A stretch of DNA of 64,000 bases, taken from NCBI GenBank assembly GCA_000526255.1, contig JAFS01000002.1, forward strand, positions 992,001 through 1,056,000. The letters are read 5' to 3'. How positions within the stretch are numbered: position 1 is the stretch's first letter; every line of letters starts with the position of its first letter. Shown one piece after another: positions 36,309 through 45,639 of this stretch. A program made the position numbers and the translations under genes. Under the pieces are notes generated by a model. That model saw nothing but the letters and a program-made list of their open reading frames with translations, was not told where the DNA came from and ran no database searches. This DNA comes from Verrucomicrobia bacterium LP2A (GTDB lineage Bacteria; Verrucomicrobiota; Verrucomicrobiia; Methylacidiphilales; Methylacidiphilaceae).

Positions 36309-36911
36309 ATGCCGGTTTCTTATGTCGGTCTGACCGGAGGAATCGCCGCCGGCAAGTCGACGACCTCCGAACGCCTCAGGAGGGCGGGATGGCTTGTGAT
36401 CGACTCGGATGAGATCGCGCGAGACTTGATGGCACCGGGACAGAAAACATGGCAGAAACTGGTTGACGCTTTCGGAGAGCAGATCTTAAATGAAGATAAG
36501 ACTATCGATCGAAAAAAGCTCGGGTCGATGGTTTTTCGTTGTTCTCAGTTGCGGGAAACGCTAAACGGGCTCACTCACCCCGCCATCGCCGAAAGATGGC
36601 GCAAGGAAGTGACGGATTTGAGGGCTCGGAACCCGAACGGAAAAATTGCTGTCTCGGTTCCCCTCTTGCATGAAGCGGCCCTGGAAGGAGAATTTGAGAA
36701 AATTCTCTGCGTAGGTTGCTCCCGCGGGACGCAACTGCGTCGGCTCCAGGCACGGGGTTTGGAAAGGGAGGAAGCGGAGGCACGGATCAAGAGTCAGTGG
36801 CCGGTAGAGAAGAAGGCCGCGCGCAGCGACGTACTCCTCTGGAACGACGGTTCGTTGGAGCTTCTTGAGCAGCAGATTTCTCGTTTTGTCCTCGCTTGCG
36901 CATCACCTTGA
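36309..36911 (+). CDS. coaE: Dephospho-CoA kinase
   Basis: A 200-residue enzyme that makes the last step of coenzyme A synthesis. The P-loop is [12 protein letters not shown] at residues 6-17, VIDSDEIAR is the substrate block, and the lid R-x-x-R region lies near 130-150. Three in-frame ATGs (36291, 36297, 36309) fit. I chose the last, which gives the usual length and starts beside the conserved strand. The upstream region has GGGGGA/TCCCCC (36238-36252) as a small hairpin. It is followed by rho, whose start is about 120 bases away. Confidence 0.93.
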   Translation: MPVSYVGLTGGIAAGKSTTSERLRRAGWLVIDSDEIARDLMAPGQKTWQKLVDAFGEQILNEDKTIDRKKLGSMVFRCSQLRETLNGLTHPAIAERWRKEVTDLRARNPNGKIAVSVPLLHEAALEGEFEKILCVGCSRGTQLRRLQARGLEREEAEARIKSQWPVEKKAARSDVLLWNDGSLELLEQQISRFVLACASP

Positions 36912-37030
36912 GGAATTGTCCCTTGCGGGCCGAGGAACGGGGTGGGCGGCGAAATTCAATACGCGATCGGGCGGATCGGGCGCTTTCTGGCGAGAGAGAG
37001 GGGGAAGAGGGAAACCTCAATGGAAAAAGA

Positions 37031-38500
37031 ATGAATGCGGATGAAATCGAACAGGAGAAGGGTGAACCTTCAAGGAGCGGCGCATCGACCGGGACCGGTC
37101 GATGGGAAGCGGGCGCATCCTCCGAAGAGCAGCGGCAGCCTCGGAGCGGACACCCCGTCCGGTCTGCCGAATCCCGCGGCGGCGAGCAACAGAATCGCAA
37201 GGAAGGGGGCGGGGAGTGGTCTCGTCCTCTTGCGACGGGCCAGCCGCTCAGCTTGAGCGAGCTCCAGCACCTTTCCTTTTCGGAGCTTCAGGGGAAAGCA
37301 GCCGACTATCAGATCGAGAATCCCGGGCTGCTGCGGAAGCATGAGCTGATCTTCGAAACATTGCGGCGTCATGCCCAGCGCAACGGTCCGATTTTTGGAG
37401 ACGGGGTCTTGGAGGTGCTCTCCGAGGGTTATGGCTTTCTGCGATCGCCCGCCTACAACTACTTCCCTTGTCCGGAAGACGTCTACGTTTCGCCCGCGCT
37501 GATCCGCCGCAACGGCCTCAAGAAAGGCAACCTGGTTTCGGGCCCGATTCGTCACCCGAAGGAGAAGGAGCGATACTTCTCCCTTCTGCAGGTCGATCTT
37601 GTCGAAGCGGAAGAGCCGGAAAAGGTCCGCAATCGTATTTTTTTCGATAATCTCACCCCCCTCTTTCCGAACCGCCGGATTTTCCTCGAAGGAAAGTCGA
37701 AGGACGCTTCCCTGCGGGTCATCGATCTGGTCACGCCGATCGGCTTCGGTCAGCGCGGGTTGATCGTGGCCCCTCCGAGGACCGGGAAGACGGTCCTGAT
37801 GCAGAAGATCGCCAACGGAGTCAGCGAAAATCATCCTCAGGCGCATCTGATCGTTCTTCTCGTCGACGAACGGCCGGAAGAGGTCACCGATATGGAGCGC
37901 TCCGTTCGGGGGGAGGTCATCAGCTCCACCTTCGATGAGACGCCGGAGCGGCATGTCCAGGTGGCCGAAATGGTGATCGAGCGGGCGAAGCGCATGGCGG
38001 AGACGAAGGTGGACGTGGTCATCCTGCTCGACTCGCTGACCCGGTTGGCCCGTGCCTACAATACATTGCAGCCGCATAGCGGAAAAATCCTGACCGGCGG
38101 CGTCGACGCCAACGCTCTTCAGAAACCGCGGCGCTTTTTTGCGGCGGCGCGGAACTTGGAAGAAGGCGGGAGCGTGACGATCCTGGCCACGGCTCTGATC
38201 GATACCGGGTCAAAGATGGACGACGTCATCTTCGAGGAATTCAAGGGGACCGGCAACATGGAGGTCCATCTCGACCGCGCACTGGTCGAAAAGCGGATCT
38301 ACCCGGCGATCAACATCCCCAAGTCGGGCACTCGGAAGGAGGAGCTCCTCTATCATCCCGACGAGATTGCGCGGATCCATGTCCTGCGCCGCGCACTTTC
38401 CTCCGTACCCCCGGTGGAGGCCATGGAGCTTCTGCTCGAGCGGTTGCGAAAGACCAAGAGCAACGTCGAGTTCCTTCTCTCGATGAATCTCAAGGAGTAG
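37031..38500 (+). CDS. rho: Transcription termination factor Rho
   Basis: A 489-residue hexameric RNA helicase that terminates transcription. After an acidic, Arg- and Gly-rich N-terminus of about 70 residues (absent in E. coli Rho), the Rho N-terminal helices are at [15 protein letters not shown]. The primary RNA site is in [15 protein letters not shown], followed by the RNP motif. The ATPase has Walker A PPRTGKT with Lys253, Walker B in [16 protein letters not shown], and the Q/R-loop region [10 protein letters not shown]. Thirteen upstream in-frame residues could be included, but homology does not need them. It lies between coaE and galE on one strand. Confidence 0.96.
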   Translation: MNADEIEQEKGEPSRSGASTGTGRWEAGASSEEQRQPRSGHPVRSAESRGGEQQNRKEGGGEWSRPLATGQPLSLSELQHLSFSELQGKAADYQIENPGLLRKHELIFETLRRHAQRNGPIFGDGVLEVLSEGYGFLRSPAYNYFPCPEDVYVSPALIRRNGLKKGNLVSGPIRHPKEKERYFSLLQVDLVEAEEPEKVRNRIFFDNLTPLFPNRRIFLEGKSKDASLRVIDLVTPIGFGQRGLIVAPPRTGKTVLMQKIANGVSENHPQAHLIVLLVDERPEEVTDMERSVRGEVISSTFDETPERHVQVAEMVIERAKRMAETKVDVVILLDSLTRLARAYNTLQPHSGKILTGGVDANALQKPRRFFAAARNLEEGGSVTILATALIDTGSKMDDVIFEEFKGTGNMEVHLDRALVEKRIYPAINIPKSGTRKEELLYHPDEIARIHVLRRALSSVPPVEAMELLLERLRKTKSNVEFLLSMNLKE

Positions 38501-38520
38501 ACTTCTTTCCACTCATTCCA

Positions 38521-39531
38521 ATGAGGATCCTGGTAACCGGTGGGGCGGGGTACGTGGGAAGCGTCTGCGTGGAGTTTCTCCTGGAGGCAGGCATTTCCGT
38601 AGTGGTCGTCGACAATCTCTCCGAAGGACACCGGGCGGCGGTGGACGAACGGGCCGCCTTCCATCGGCTCGATTTGAGCGACCGCGGGGGGATTCTGGCC
38701 TTGTTTCAAGCCGAGAAGCCCGATGCGGTCATCCATTTCGCGGCCAACGCCCTGGTTGCTGAATCGATGCGGGATCCCTCGACCTACTTTCGCAACAATG
38801 CCTTCCATGGAATCCATCTGCTCGACGCCATGGTCGCGACCGGGGTGCGAAAGATCGTTTTCTCCTCTACCTGCGCGGTCTATGGGCTCCCGCTCAAGAT
38901 CCCGATCGAGGAGCGGGCAGAGACCGGGCCGATCAATCCCTACGGCGAATCGAAGCTCTGCTTTGAAAAGATCTTGCGCTGGTATTCGGAGATTCACGGG
39001 ATCGTTCCGCTGATTCTGCGCTACTTCAATGCCGCCGGAGCCTCGGAGCGATACGGGGAAGACCACAAGGAAGAAACCCATCTGATTCCCAACGTATTGC
39101 GGGTAGCGTTGGGAAAGCGCAGGGCGGTGGAAGTCTACGGGGACGGATTTGCTACCCCTGATGGCACGGCGATCCGCGATTACGTCCACGTGCGCGATCT
39201 GGCGGCAGCCCACTTGGCTGCCCTGCGGCGGGAGCAGCCCAGCCTCTACAATGTGGGAAGCGGAGAGGGGTACTCGGTGCGGCAAGTCGTCGAGATGGCG
39301 CGCAAGATTACGGGCGTCTCGATCCCCTACGACATCCGGCCGGCTCGTCGAGGCGATCCGCCGCGCCTTGTGGCAAACATCTTCAAGCTCCGTCAGGAGC
39401 TCTCTTGGAAGCCGGAACGCTCGCGACTTTCCGAAATCGTCGAGAGCGCCTGGCGCTGGCATCGGGCGCATCCCGACGGATATCCTGACGACGAGCGGGA
39501 AGGGGAGAGGCAAAGAGAAACGGCGACATAG
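38521..39531 (+). CDS. galE: UDP-glucose 4-epimerase
   Basis: A 336-residue SDR epimerase that interconverts UDP-glucose and UDP-galactose for cell-wall sugars. NAD binding is GGAGYVG (residues 7-13). The catalytic Ser-Tyr-Lys set is in SSTCAVYG near 119 and NPYGESK near 146. RYFNAAG, the substrate-binding block, lies near 169, and the C-terminus DIRPARRGDPP is typical. It follows rho by 20 bases. A nearby trailing hairpin at 39569-39603 may end its transcript. Confidence 0.94.
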   Translation: MRILVTGGAGYVGSVCVEFLLEAGISVVVVDNLSEGHRAAVDERAAFHRLDLSDRGGILALFQAEKPDAVIHFAANALVAESMRDPSTYFRNNAFHGIHLLDAMVATGVRKIVFSSTCAVYGLPLKIPIEERAETGPINPYGESKLCFEKILRWYSEIHGIVPLILRYFNAAGASERYGEDHKEETHLIPNVLRVALGKRRAVEVYGDGFATPDGTAIRDYVHVRDLAAAHLAALRREQPSLYNVGSGEGYSVRQVVEMARKITGVSIPYDIRPARRGDPPRLVANIFKLRQELSWKPERSRLSEIVESAWRWHRAHPDGYPDDEREGERQRETAT

Positions 39532-39568
39532 CGGAATCCTGTGTCAGGCCGCTCCCTTGCGCCGGAAA

Positions 39569-39603
39569 CGGAGGCATTTGCGGGTAACCGGCAGGAGCCT
39601 CCG
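39569..39603 (+). terminator. Hairpin downstream of galE
   Basis: CGGAGGC (39569-39575) pairs perfectly with GCCTCCG (39597-39603) around a 21-base loop that can itself pair in part. It lies in the 130-base gap between galE and the serine protease. Only a weak T-rich stretch follows (CTCTTTTC), so it is a poor intrinsic terminator by itself. Confidence 0.3.
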
Positions 39604-39662
39604 CGTAGCGGATCTGCTCTTTTCCCTTGTCGAGCAACTAATAGCGCGGTAGATCAACAAAA

Positions 39663-40913
39663 ATGGGCGGTGATCGCCAGGAGATGCGCGAGAGCCGGGT
39701 TCACGGAATTCCGTCTCGCTTCGCTGGCTGCGGCCTTCTCGAACGGGCTCAGGGGTCGTCTGCGGGCTCCTCGGACGAACCGAGAGGGGTCGCTAGGAGA
39801 ATTTGGCGCAGCGCCCGTGCCGCCGCGGCGCTTGTTGCGGTGCTGCTTCCCGTGACCGGAAGGACGGACGGCATTCGTCTCGACCGCAGCAATCCGGCGA
39901 GCGAGGCGATTGTCGAGGTGGTCGCCTATCAAGGCGTCGGCAACGGCATCGTCCGGGTGACCGGAACCGGTTTTTTCGTCAACTCGCACGGGCAACTGAT
40001 CACCAATCGCCATCTCTTATCTCGGGCGGTCTTCTGTGCGATCCTGGGGCGCGGGGCCGAGCCGTTCCGCATCGACCGGGTCTTGGCGGAGGCGGGGGAT
40101 CTGGTCCTGGTGCAAATCGACCTTCCGACCGGGGTAAAGGCGGAAGCCCTCCAACTCCGAAAGAACCCGCCCATTCCGGGGGAGCCGATCCGGATCGAAG
40201 GATATCCTCTGGGAGTGGGTCTTGCCTCAGCGTCCGGGAGGGTGGTCGGATTTCGGCACAAACCCTATCACGGAGCTCTTTCCTTCGAGGTCGACGCGCC
40301 AACCTTTTCCGGGAATAGCGGAGGCCCGGTTGTCGACACCGCGGGACGGGTCGTCGGAGTGACGACCTTTCGTTCCCTTGAGGGAACGAGCCGGCTCGCC
40401 GGGGCGCTCTGCCCCCGCGTTCTGATGGACGAGAGTCGCATCGTCGATCTCCCCTTCGCGGTCTGGACTGGGCGAACCGGCAGCGGAAGGAGAGCGGTTG
40501 GTCCGGCCGTCAATGGATGGAAGGCGCTGCAGTGCGGAGAAGTGCGGTCGGCTCGCCTCCATTTTCTCTCCGCGCTCCGCAATCAATCCAGAAGCGCCTT
40601 GGTGCATCAAGGCCTTGCCGAAGCGTTGCTGGAAAGCGGAAGGGTCGAGGAGGGTGCCCTGTCTCTCTCTGCCGCGATCAAGGAGAGGCCGAAGGATCTT
40701 CTCGCTCGCCTCCGACTTGCCGCCGTCTACCGTCAGCTCGGAAAACCCGAGTTGGCTGCCGTCGAGGAAGCCGCCGGTCGAAGGATCGAAGAGTCGATCT
40801 TCTCGCGAATCGAGACGGAGGTGGCGGCCCGAGAGCAGACCGGTCTTCCTGGACTTTGGCAAAAGGCGCGCTTCATCCTCCAAGGTCCGGTCGAGTCTGG
40901 AGAGCTGCGTTAG
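39663..40913 (+). CDS. Secreted trypsin-fold serine protease with C-terminal helical repeats
   Basis: A 416-residue protein. Residues about 50-66 are hydrophobic and may be a signal anchor following an unusual, long N-terminus. The protease fold has an intact triad: His117 (NRHLLS), Asp146 (EAGDLVLVQ) and Ser219 (FSGNSGGPVVD). No PDZ domain is seen. From about residue 275 to 370 there is a TPR-like region (ALVHQGLAEALLESGRVEEGALSL, LARLRLAAVYRQLGKPELAAVEE). So it is a Deg-like protease with a TPR tail instead of PDZ. The start is uncertain, since ATG codons at 39663 and 39684 both lack a strong ribosome site. Confidence 0.75.
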   Translation: MGGDRQEMRESRVHGIPSRFAGCGLLERAQGSSAGSSDEPRGVARRIWRSARAAAALVAVLLPVTGRTDGIRLDRSNPASEAIVEVVAYQGVGNGIVRVTGTGFFVNSHGQLITNRHLLSRAVFCAILGRGAEPFRIDRVLAEAGDLVLVQIDLPTGVKAEALQLRKNPPIPGEPIRIEGYPLGVGLASASGRVVGFRHKPYHGALSFEVDAPTFSGNSGGPVVDTAGRVVGVTTFRSLEGTSRLAGALCPRVLMDESRIVDLPFAVWTGRTGSGRRAVGPAVNGWKALQCGEVRSARLHFLSALRNQSRSALVHQGLAEALLESGRVEEGALSLSAAIKERPKDLLARLRLAAVYRQLGKPELAAVEEAAGRRIEESIFSRIETEVAAREQTGLPGLWQKARFILQGPVESGELR

Positions 40914-41287
40914 CTTCCCTGAGCCGACGATTTTTCCCCCTGTTCGCCCTCGCTCTCGATTTCCTGGAGAATGCGGAGGATGCGGTCCCCTCGTTCCAGG
41001 GAGTCGTCGACGCGAAAGGTCAACTGGGGCGTAAACTTGGACTGGAGCTTCTTGCCGAGCCGATGCTGCCACTCTCTGCGGTGACGGCGGAGGAGAGAGA
41101 GCAGCTCTTCGCTCCGCAGGGGAGACTGCCACGCGCTGACGAAGACGAAAGCCTCTTTCAGGTCCGGAGTCGTTTCGACAGCAGAAATGGTCAGCAGCAA
41201 GCCTTCGAGCGAGACTTCCCTTCGAAAGTATTCCGAAAGTTCCTTTCGGATGACTTCTGATACCCGGATGGTTCGATGTGTACCCAT
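40910..41287 (-). CDS. rbfA: Ribosome-binding factor A
   Basis: A 125-residue factor that helps mature 16S rRNA 5' ends in the small subunit. The opening block RTIRVSEVIRKELSEYF and the middle strand ISAVETTPDLKEAFVFVSAW are the KH-like RbfA fold. The tail is short and acidic. I chose the ATG at 41287, where homology starts; a longer start at 41329 adds 14 residues. It overlaps the end of the protease gene by four bases on the other strand. It follows infB by 135 bases, the classic nusA-infB-rbfA order. Confidence 0.9.
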   Translation of the reverse strand: MGTHRTIRVSEVIRKELSEYFRREVSLEGLLLTISAVETTPDLKEAFVFVSAWQSPLRSEELLSLLRRHRREWQHRLGKKLQSKFTPQLTFRVDDSLERGDRILRILQEIESEGEQGEKSSAQGS

Positions 41288-41422
41288 GATAGCGGCTCCG
41301 AAGCATTTCCGCGCAACGAGACGGGCCAAGCGGTGAACCCGACCCCGGATCCGTGCCGGTGGGGAACAGAGCAGGAACTCAACCGGCGGGTTGCAGTGTG
41401 GCCCAAGAGCGAGGCGTGGCCA

Positions 41423-43342
41423 TCAGAGGCTTTGGGGAACTCGCTCCAGCTGATAGCACTGGATGGTGTCGTTCGGCTCGTAATCATCGAAATTCCCCAG
41501 GCGCATGCCGCACTCGAGTCCCGCCCGGACCTCCGGGACCTCGTCTTGAAAGCGTTTGAGGGTTTGGATGCTCCCATCGTAGATCGGCTGCTTGCCGCGG
41601 AGCACACGAGCCTGACCCTTACGGACCATTCTGCCCGACTGCACCAAGACACCCGCAACCGAGAATTTATTGAGCTCAAACACCTTCTTGACGAGCGCCA
41701 TACCGAGCACCGTTTCGCGGAGCTCCGGTTCCAGCAGCCCCGCCATGGCGTCCCGGACTTGGTCGACCAACTCATAAATAATGCTGAAGAGCTTGATCTG
41801 GACCCCTTCCCGCTTGGCTGCGGCAGCGGCGGAACTATCGGTCTTGACATTGAAGCCGATCACAATCCCCTCCGATGCTTTTGCCAGAAGAATATCCGAT
41901 TCGGTTACAGGACCAGCCGCCGAATGAATGATCGACAGCTCTACCTTGTTACTGGGAATCTTTTGGAGTTGGCCGATCAGGGCTTCGATCGATCCTTGAG
42001 TGTCCGCCTTGAGAATCAGATGCAGCGTCTTGCGTTGACCTTCAGCGATCGCCGAGAAGAGGTTTTCCAATGTGATCTTGGGACCCTCTTCCTGTCGGGG
42101 ACGCTTGAGCGCCGCCAGCTGTTCTTCCGCAGTCTGCCTCGCCTTACGCTCGTCGAAGTCTACGACCAGCTCTTCTCCCGGCGAAGGGAGTCCGCTCAAT
42201 CCCAGGACCTTGACAGGGGTGGACGGCATCGCCTCCCGTACCGTCTTCCCGAGATCGTTGATGAGCGCCCGGATCCGCCCCCAATATGGCCCGCACACCG
42301 CAATGTCTCCCGTATGCAGGATCCCTTTTTGGACCAGGACGGTCGCGGTTGGCCCTCGCCCCGTCTCCATCTGTGCCTCGATCACCCGCCCAACTGCCGG
42401 ACCATGAAAAGGAGCGCGCAACTCGAGAACCTCCGCCTGGAGAAGGATCATCTCCAGAAGATGATCAATGCCTTTCCCTTTGAGGGCGGAGACTTCGCAG
42501 AAGATGGTGTCGCCGCCAAACTCTTCAGGAACCAATCCGCGTTCCTGGAGCTGAGTCTTCACGCGGAGCGGGTTGGCTCCCGGAGTATCGATCTTATTGA
42601 TGGCGACCAGGATCGGAACTTCCGCCGCTCGAGCATGATCGATGGCCTCCATCGTCTGCGGCATGGCACCGTCGTCGGCCGCAACGACGAGCACGACCAA
42701 GTCGGTCACCGAAGCGCCGCGAGCCCTCATTGCGGTAAACGCTTCGTGGCCGGGTGTGTCGATGAAGGTGATCGATTTACCTCCGCGGTTGATCGTATAG
42801 GCTCCGATGTGCTGGGTGATCCCTCCGGCCTCCCCCGCGGCAACCCGGGTGTGCCGGATCGCATCGAGCAAGGTGGTTTTTCCGTGATCGACGTGACCGA
42901 GAAAGGCCACGATGGGGAAGCGAGGCTGCAACTCGGGCTTGACCTCCAGAGCGGGCGACGGTTCTTCGACAACCTTGGGAGCCGGTGGCGGAGGACCGTG
43001 ACGCTCCTTGCGCTCCGTCTGCACCTCAAAGCCCATGCGGCCCGAAACCTTTCGGGCAACCTCTTCGTCCAAAAGCTGGGTCAACGTGGGGAAGATGTTC
43101 ATCTCCATGAGATGATGAATCAATTGGAAGGGCTTGATTTCCAAAAGACCCGCCAACTCCTTGACCGCGATCGGCCCTCGCAGGGAAATCGTTTTCTGGG
43201 GAGGCGTCGCGGAGCCCTCTTCCGGCGCCGGCAGGGGGACAACCGGCTTGGGAGGTTCTTCCGTTATGGTCACTTGCCCTGCGGAGATGGTGCGATCGTC
43301 CTTCCGTTCTGGAGGCGATAGGGTCTGCTTGGTCTTCGGCAT
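41423..43342 (-). CDS. infB: Translation initiation factor IF-2
   Basis: A 639-residue GTPase that places initiator tRNA on the ribosome. The N-terminus is short: an IF2N-like block ([22 protein letters not shown]) lies at about 58-80 and there is no long N-terminal repeat region. GTPase motifs are [10 protein letters not shown] (G1), [11 protein letters not shown] (G3) and NKID (G4). The C-terminal domain ends with [15 protein letters not shown], shown to bind fMet-tRNA in other species. It is 16 bases after nusA in one operon. Confidence 0.96.
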   Translation of the reverse strand: MPKTKQTLSPPERKDDRTISAGQVTITEEPPKPVVPLPAPEEGSATPPQKTISLRGPIAVKELAGLLEIKPFQLIHHLMEMNIFPTLTQLLDEEVARKVSGRMGFEVQTERKERHGPPPPAPKVVEEPSPALEVKPELQPRFPIVAFLGHVDHGKTTLLDAIRHTRVAAGEAGGITQHIGAYTINRGGKSITFIDTPGHEAFTAMRARGASVTDLVVLVVAADDGAMPQTMEAIDHARAAEVPILVAINKIDTPGANPLRVKTQLQERGLVPEEFGGDTIFCEVSALKGKGIDHLLEMILLQAEVLELRAPFHGPAVGRVIEAQMETGRGPTATVLVQKGILHTGDIAVCGPYWGRIRALINDLGKTVREAMPSTPVKVLGLSGLPSPGEELVVDFDERKARQTAEEQLAALKRPRQEEGPKITLENLFSAIAEGQRKTLHLILKADTQGSIEALIGQLQKIPSNKVELSIIHSAAGPVTESDILLAKASEGIVIGFNVKTDSSAAAAAKREGVQIKLFSIIYELVDQVRDAMAGLLEPELRETVLGMALVKKVFELNKFSVAGVLVQSGRMVRKGQARVLRGKQPIYDGSIQTLKRFQDEVPEVRAGLECGMRLGNFDDYEPNDTIQCYQLERVPQSL

Positions 43343-43358
43343 GAAAAACTCAGGTGGC

Positions 43359-44612
43359 TTAAGAAGCTTTCGCGCAATGCCGCGCGTTTTCGCGTAATGT
43401 TTTTACGGTGGCCAGGTCCAATTCGGGAAGCACCGAGGCGAGATCGGTCTCTTCGCTTTCGGCTACGGCAGACGGGCTCAAAAAGCCCGCCCGTACGATT
43501 TGCTCCGCCGTCGACGGGTCGACGGAGAGGGCGCTCGCCATCTCTTCGGTGGCCCGCGCCAGCTTAAGCGCAAAGTTTTCCTCCGCCGACTGTTCGCGGA
43601 CGACGTCGATTTCCCATCCGGTGATCTTGCTCGCCAGCCAGGCGTTCTTCCCTTTTCGACCCAGCGCGATGGAATAGTTCTCCTCATCGACCACGACCTT
43701 CACGCGCTTGCCCGCCTCATCCAGCTCGACACTCTTGATCCGGGCTGGCTTGAGCGCTTCGACGGCCAATTCGGCCACGTCGGACGACCAGCGAAAGAGG
43801 TCGATCTTTTCGATGTGGAGCTCGCGCACGATATTCTTGACCCGGGCCCCTCGTACTCCCACGCAGGCCCCGACCGGATCGATCTTGGGATTGGCGCTCC
43901 ATACGGCGATCTTCGTTCGAAAGCCGGGCTCCCTGGCCATGGCCTTGATCTCCACCGTATGGTCGGCCACCTCGCTCACTTCCAGCTCGAGGAGCTTCCG
44001 GACAAAATTGGGATGGCTGCGGGAAAGGAGGATTTGCGGGCCGTGGGAGGTGTTGTCCACGGCGAGGACGTAGGCGCGGATTCGATCCCCGACCACATAC
44101 TCCTCGGTGGGTACCCGCTCGCGCGCCTGCATCACGCCTTCGTAGCGGCCGAGGTCGAGGATCACGTCGGATCGGTCGAAACGCCGTACGGTTCCCATGA
44201 CGATGTGATCGACACGGTCCTTGAACTCGGTGAGCACCATCTCGCGCTCAATCGAGCGGAGCGACTGATTGATCGTCTGCTTGAAAACCTGTGCGGCGAT
44301 GCGCCCGAAGTCCTTGGGGGTCACCTCGACATCGAGCAGCTGCCCGAGCTGCGCCGTCGGGTCGATCTCCTTGGCCCGCTTCAAGGTAACTTGACCTCGC
44401 GGATCCTCTACTTTGTCCACCACCTCGAGATTCGCTCGTGCCGTGATCTTGCCGGTCTTCGGGTGGATTTCCACCCGCAAGTCGCGGGCGGGCCCGATGC
44501 TCTTTCGGGCCGCGGCAAGGAGAGCCGATTGCATGGCTTCCAGAAAGGCTTCGCGATGAATGCCTTTCTCCCTTGCCATGTATTCGATGATGGCCAAGAC
44601 TTCTTGATTCAT
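43359..44612 (-). CDS. nusA: Transcription elongation/termination factor NusA
   Basis: A 417-residue RNA polymerase partner that affects pausing, termination and antitermination. The N-terminal domain binds polymerase (residues about 1-125). The S1 domain is at about 130-200 (GTVRRFDRSDVILDLG), and the two KH domains are at about 205-345 (GARVKNIVRELHIEKIDLF, LGRKGKNAWLAS). The C-terminal acidic repeats of proteobacteria are missing. I chose the ATG at 44612 because the frame upstream adds residues without homology. It has a leader hairpin of terminator type between a candidate promoter and the start (44639-44730). Confidence 0.95.
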   Translation of the reverse strand: MNQEVLAIIEYMAREKGIHREAFLEAMQSALLAAARKSIGPARDLRVEIHPKTGKITARANLEVVDKVEDPRGQVTLKRAKEIDPTAQLGQLLDVEVTPKDFGRIAAQVFKQTINQSLRSIEREMVLTEFKDRVDHIVMGTVRRFDRSDVILDLGRYEGVMQARERVPTEEYVVGDRIRAYVLAVDNTSHGPQILLSRSHPNFVRKLLELEVSEVADHTVEIKAMAREPGFRTKIAVWSANPKIDPVGACVGVRGARVKNIVRELHIEKIDLFRWSSDVAELAVEALKPARIKSVELDEAGKRVKVVVDEENYSIALGRKGKNAWLASKITGWEIDVVREQSAEENFALKLARATEEMASALSVDPSTAEQIVRAGFLSPSAVAESEETDLASVLPELDLATVKTLRENARHCAKAS

Positions 44613-44638
44613 GACGGTCTCCGGCGATACTTCCAAAG

Positions 44639-44669
44639 AAAAAAAAGTGGAAACTCTGCAAGTTCCCAC
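44639..44669 (-). terminator. Terminator-type hairpin in the nusA leader (possible attenuator)
   Basis: On the minus strand GTGGGAAC (44669-44662) pairs with GTTTCCAC (44654-44647), eight pairs with one G-U, around a seven-base loop, followed by eight T. The flanking A- and T-runs can extend the stem. It ends 27 bases before the nusA ATG. There is no upstream minus-strand gene that it could terminate, so it probably acts in the nusA operon itself. The hairpin also reads in reverse with four T on the plus strand. Confidence 0.6.
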
Positions 44670-44701
44670 CTTTTCTTTGCGGCAGAATCGCCTTGCTAAA
44701 A

Positions 44702-44730
44702 AAGTTACGGACGGTTCTTCCAACGGTCAA
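44702..44730 (-). promoter_or_regulatory. nusA: Candidate sigma-70-type promoter of nusA-infB-rbfA
   Basis: On the minus strand TTGACC (44730-44725) is followed after 17 bases by TAACTT (44707-44702). The -35 box matches five of six consensus bases and the -10 three of six. Transcription would start near 44695 and give a leader of about 83 bases that includes the terminator hairpin. Prediction from sequence only. Confidence 0.4.
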
Positions 44731-44793
44731 GGTTTGAATTGTTCCGGGTCGCTCCGGAGCGGTGCAGGACAGGCAAAGCGGGTACAAAGTCTC

Positions 44794-45639
44794 ATGCACG
44801 GCGACGATGGCAGCCAAAAGGAGAGCTTGGGGTTAATCGCCGGTCGCGGAGTCTATCCGGCTCTGGTGGCTCGGGCCGCGCGCCGCGCCGGAGTCGATCT
44901 GCTCAGCACGGTCGCCTTTGTCGGGGAGACCGATCCGGAGATCGAGCAGCTCAGCAGTCGGGTCGAGTGGCTCCGCGTCGGGCAACTGGGGAGTCTGCTC
45001 CGTTTCTTTCGCCGCAGCGGCGTCTCTCGCGCCATCATGGCGGGCGCGGTCGCCCCCGCCCATCTTTTTGACTTGCGCCCCGATCTGAAAGCTCTCTTGC
45101 TTCTGGCCCGCCTCAAGGTGAGAAACGCTACGACCATCTTCGGAGCGATCGCCGAAGAGCTGCGGGGCGCCGGGGTGCTCCTTCTGCCTGCGACGACCTA
45201 TCTGGAGGATGAGCTAGCTCCCGCCGGCCACTTCGGCGGGCCCTCTCTTCGCCCGCGACAAAAGGAAGATGGCGAGTTCGGGTTTCGGATGGCGAAGGAG
45301 ATTGCTCGGCTCGATATCGGACAATCCCTGGTCGTCAAGCAGGGCACGGTGCTGGCCGTGGAGGCGTTCGAGGGTACCGACAAGACCCTGGAGCGCGGGG
45401 GCGGCCTGGGGCGCGGCAAGGCTGTTTTGATCAAGGTGAGCAAGCCGGAACAGGACTTTCGATTCGACGTGCCGGTGATCGGGCGACAGACGATCGAAAT
45501 GGCGCGGAGATCGGGGGTGGCGCTCATTGTCTGCGAGGCGGGAAAGACGCTGATCTTGGAGAAGGAGAAGGTCGTCCAGCTTGCCGAAGAGCTGGGAATT
45601 TCTCTTTACGGAATGCGGGAGGGCGGAGAAAACGCATGA
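44794..45639 (+). CDS. lpxI: UDP-2,3-diacylglucosamine pyrophosphatase LpxI
   Basis: A 281-residue protein of the LpxI (DUF1009) family that hydrolyses UDP-2,3-diacylglucosamine to lipid X, the fourth step of lipid A synthesis. It opens with LGLIAGRGVYPALVARAARR, and the family blocks IMAGAVAPAHLF and PVIGRQTIEMARRSGVALIVCEAGKTLI follow. LpxI replaces the more common LpxH in many bacteria. It is followed by an oxidoreductase (start overlap ATGA) and lpxB, so it is in a lipid A cluster. I chose the ATG at 44794; a longer in-frame start at 44611 runs into the nusA leader. Confidence 0.92.
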   Translation: MHGDDGSQKESLGLIAGRGVYPALVARAARRAGVDLLSTVAFVGETDPEIEQLSSRVEWLRVGQLGSLLRFFRRSGVSRAIMAGAVAPAHLFDLRPDLKALLLLARLKVRNATTIFGAIAEELRGAGVLLLPATTYLEDELAPAGHFGGPSLRPRQKEDGEFGFRMAKEIARLDIGQSLVVKQGTVLAVEAFEGTDKTLERGGGLGRGKAVLIKVSKPEQDFRFDVPVIGRQTIEMARRSGVALIVCEAGKTLILEKEKVVQLAEELGISLYGMREGGENA

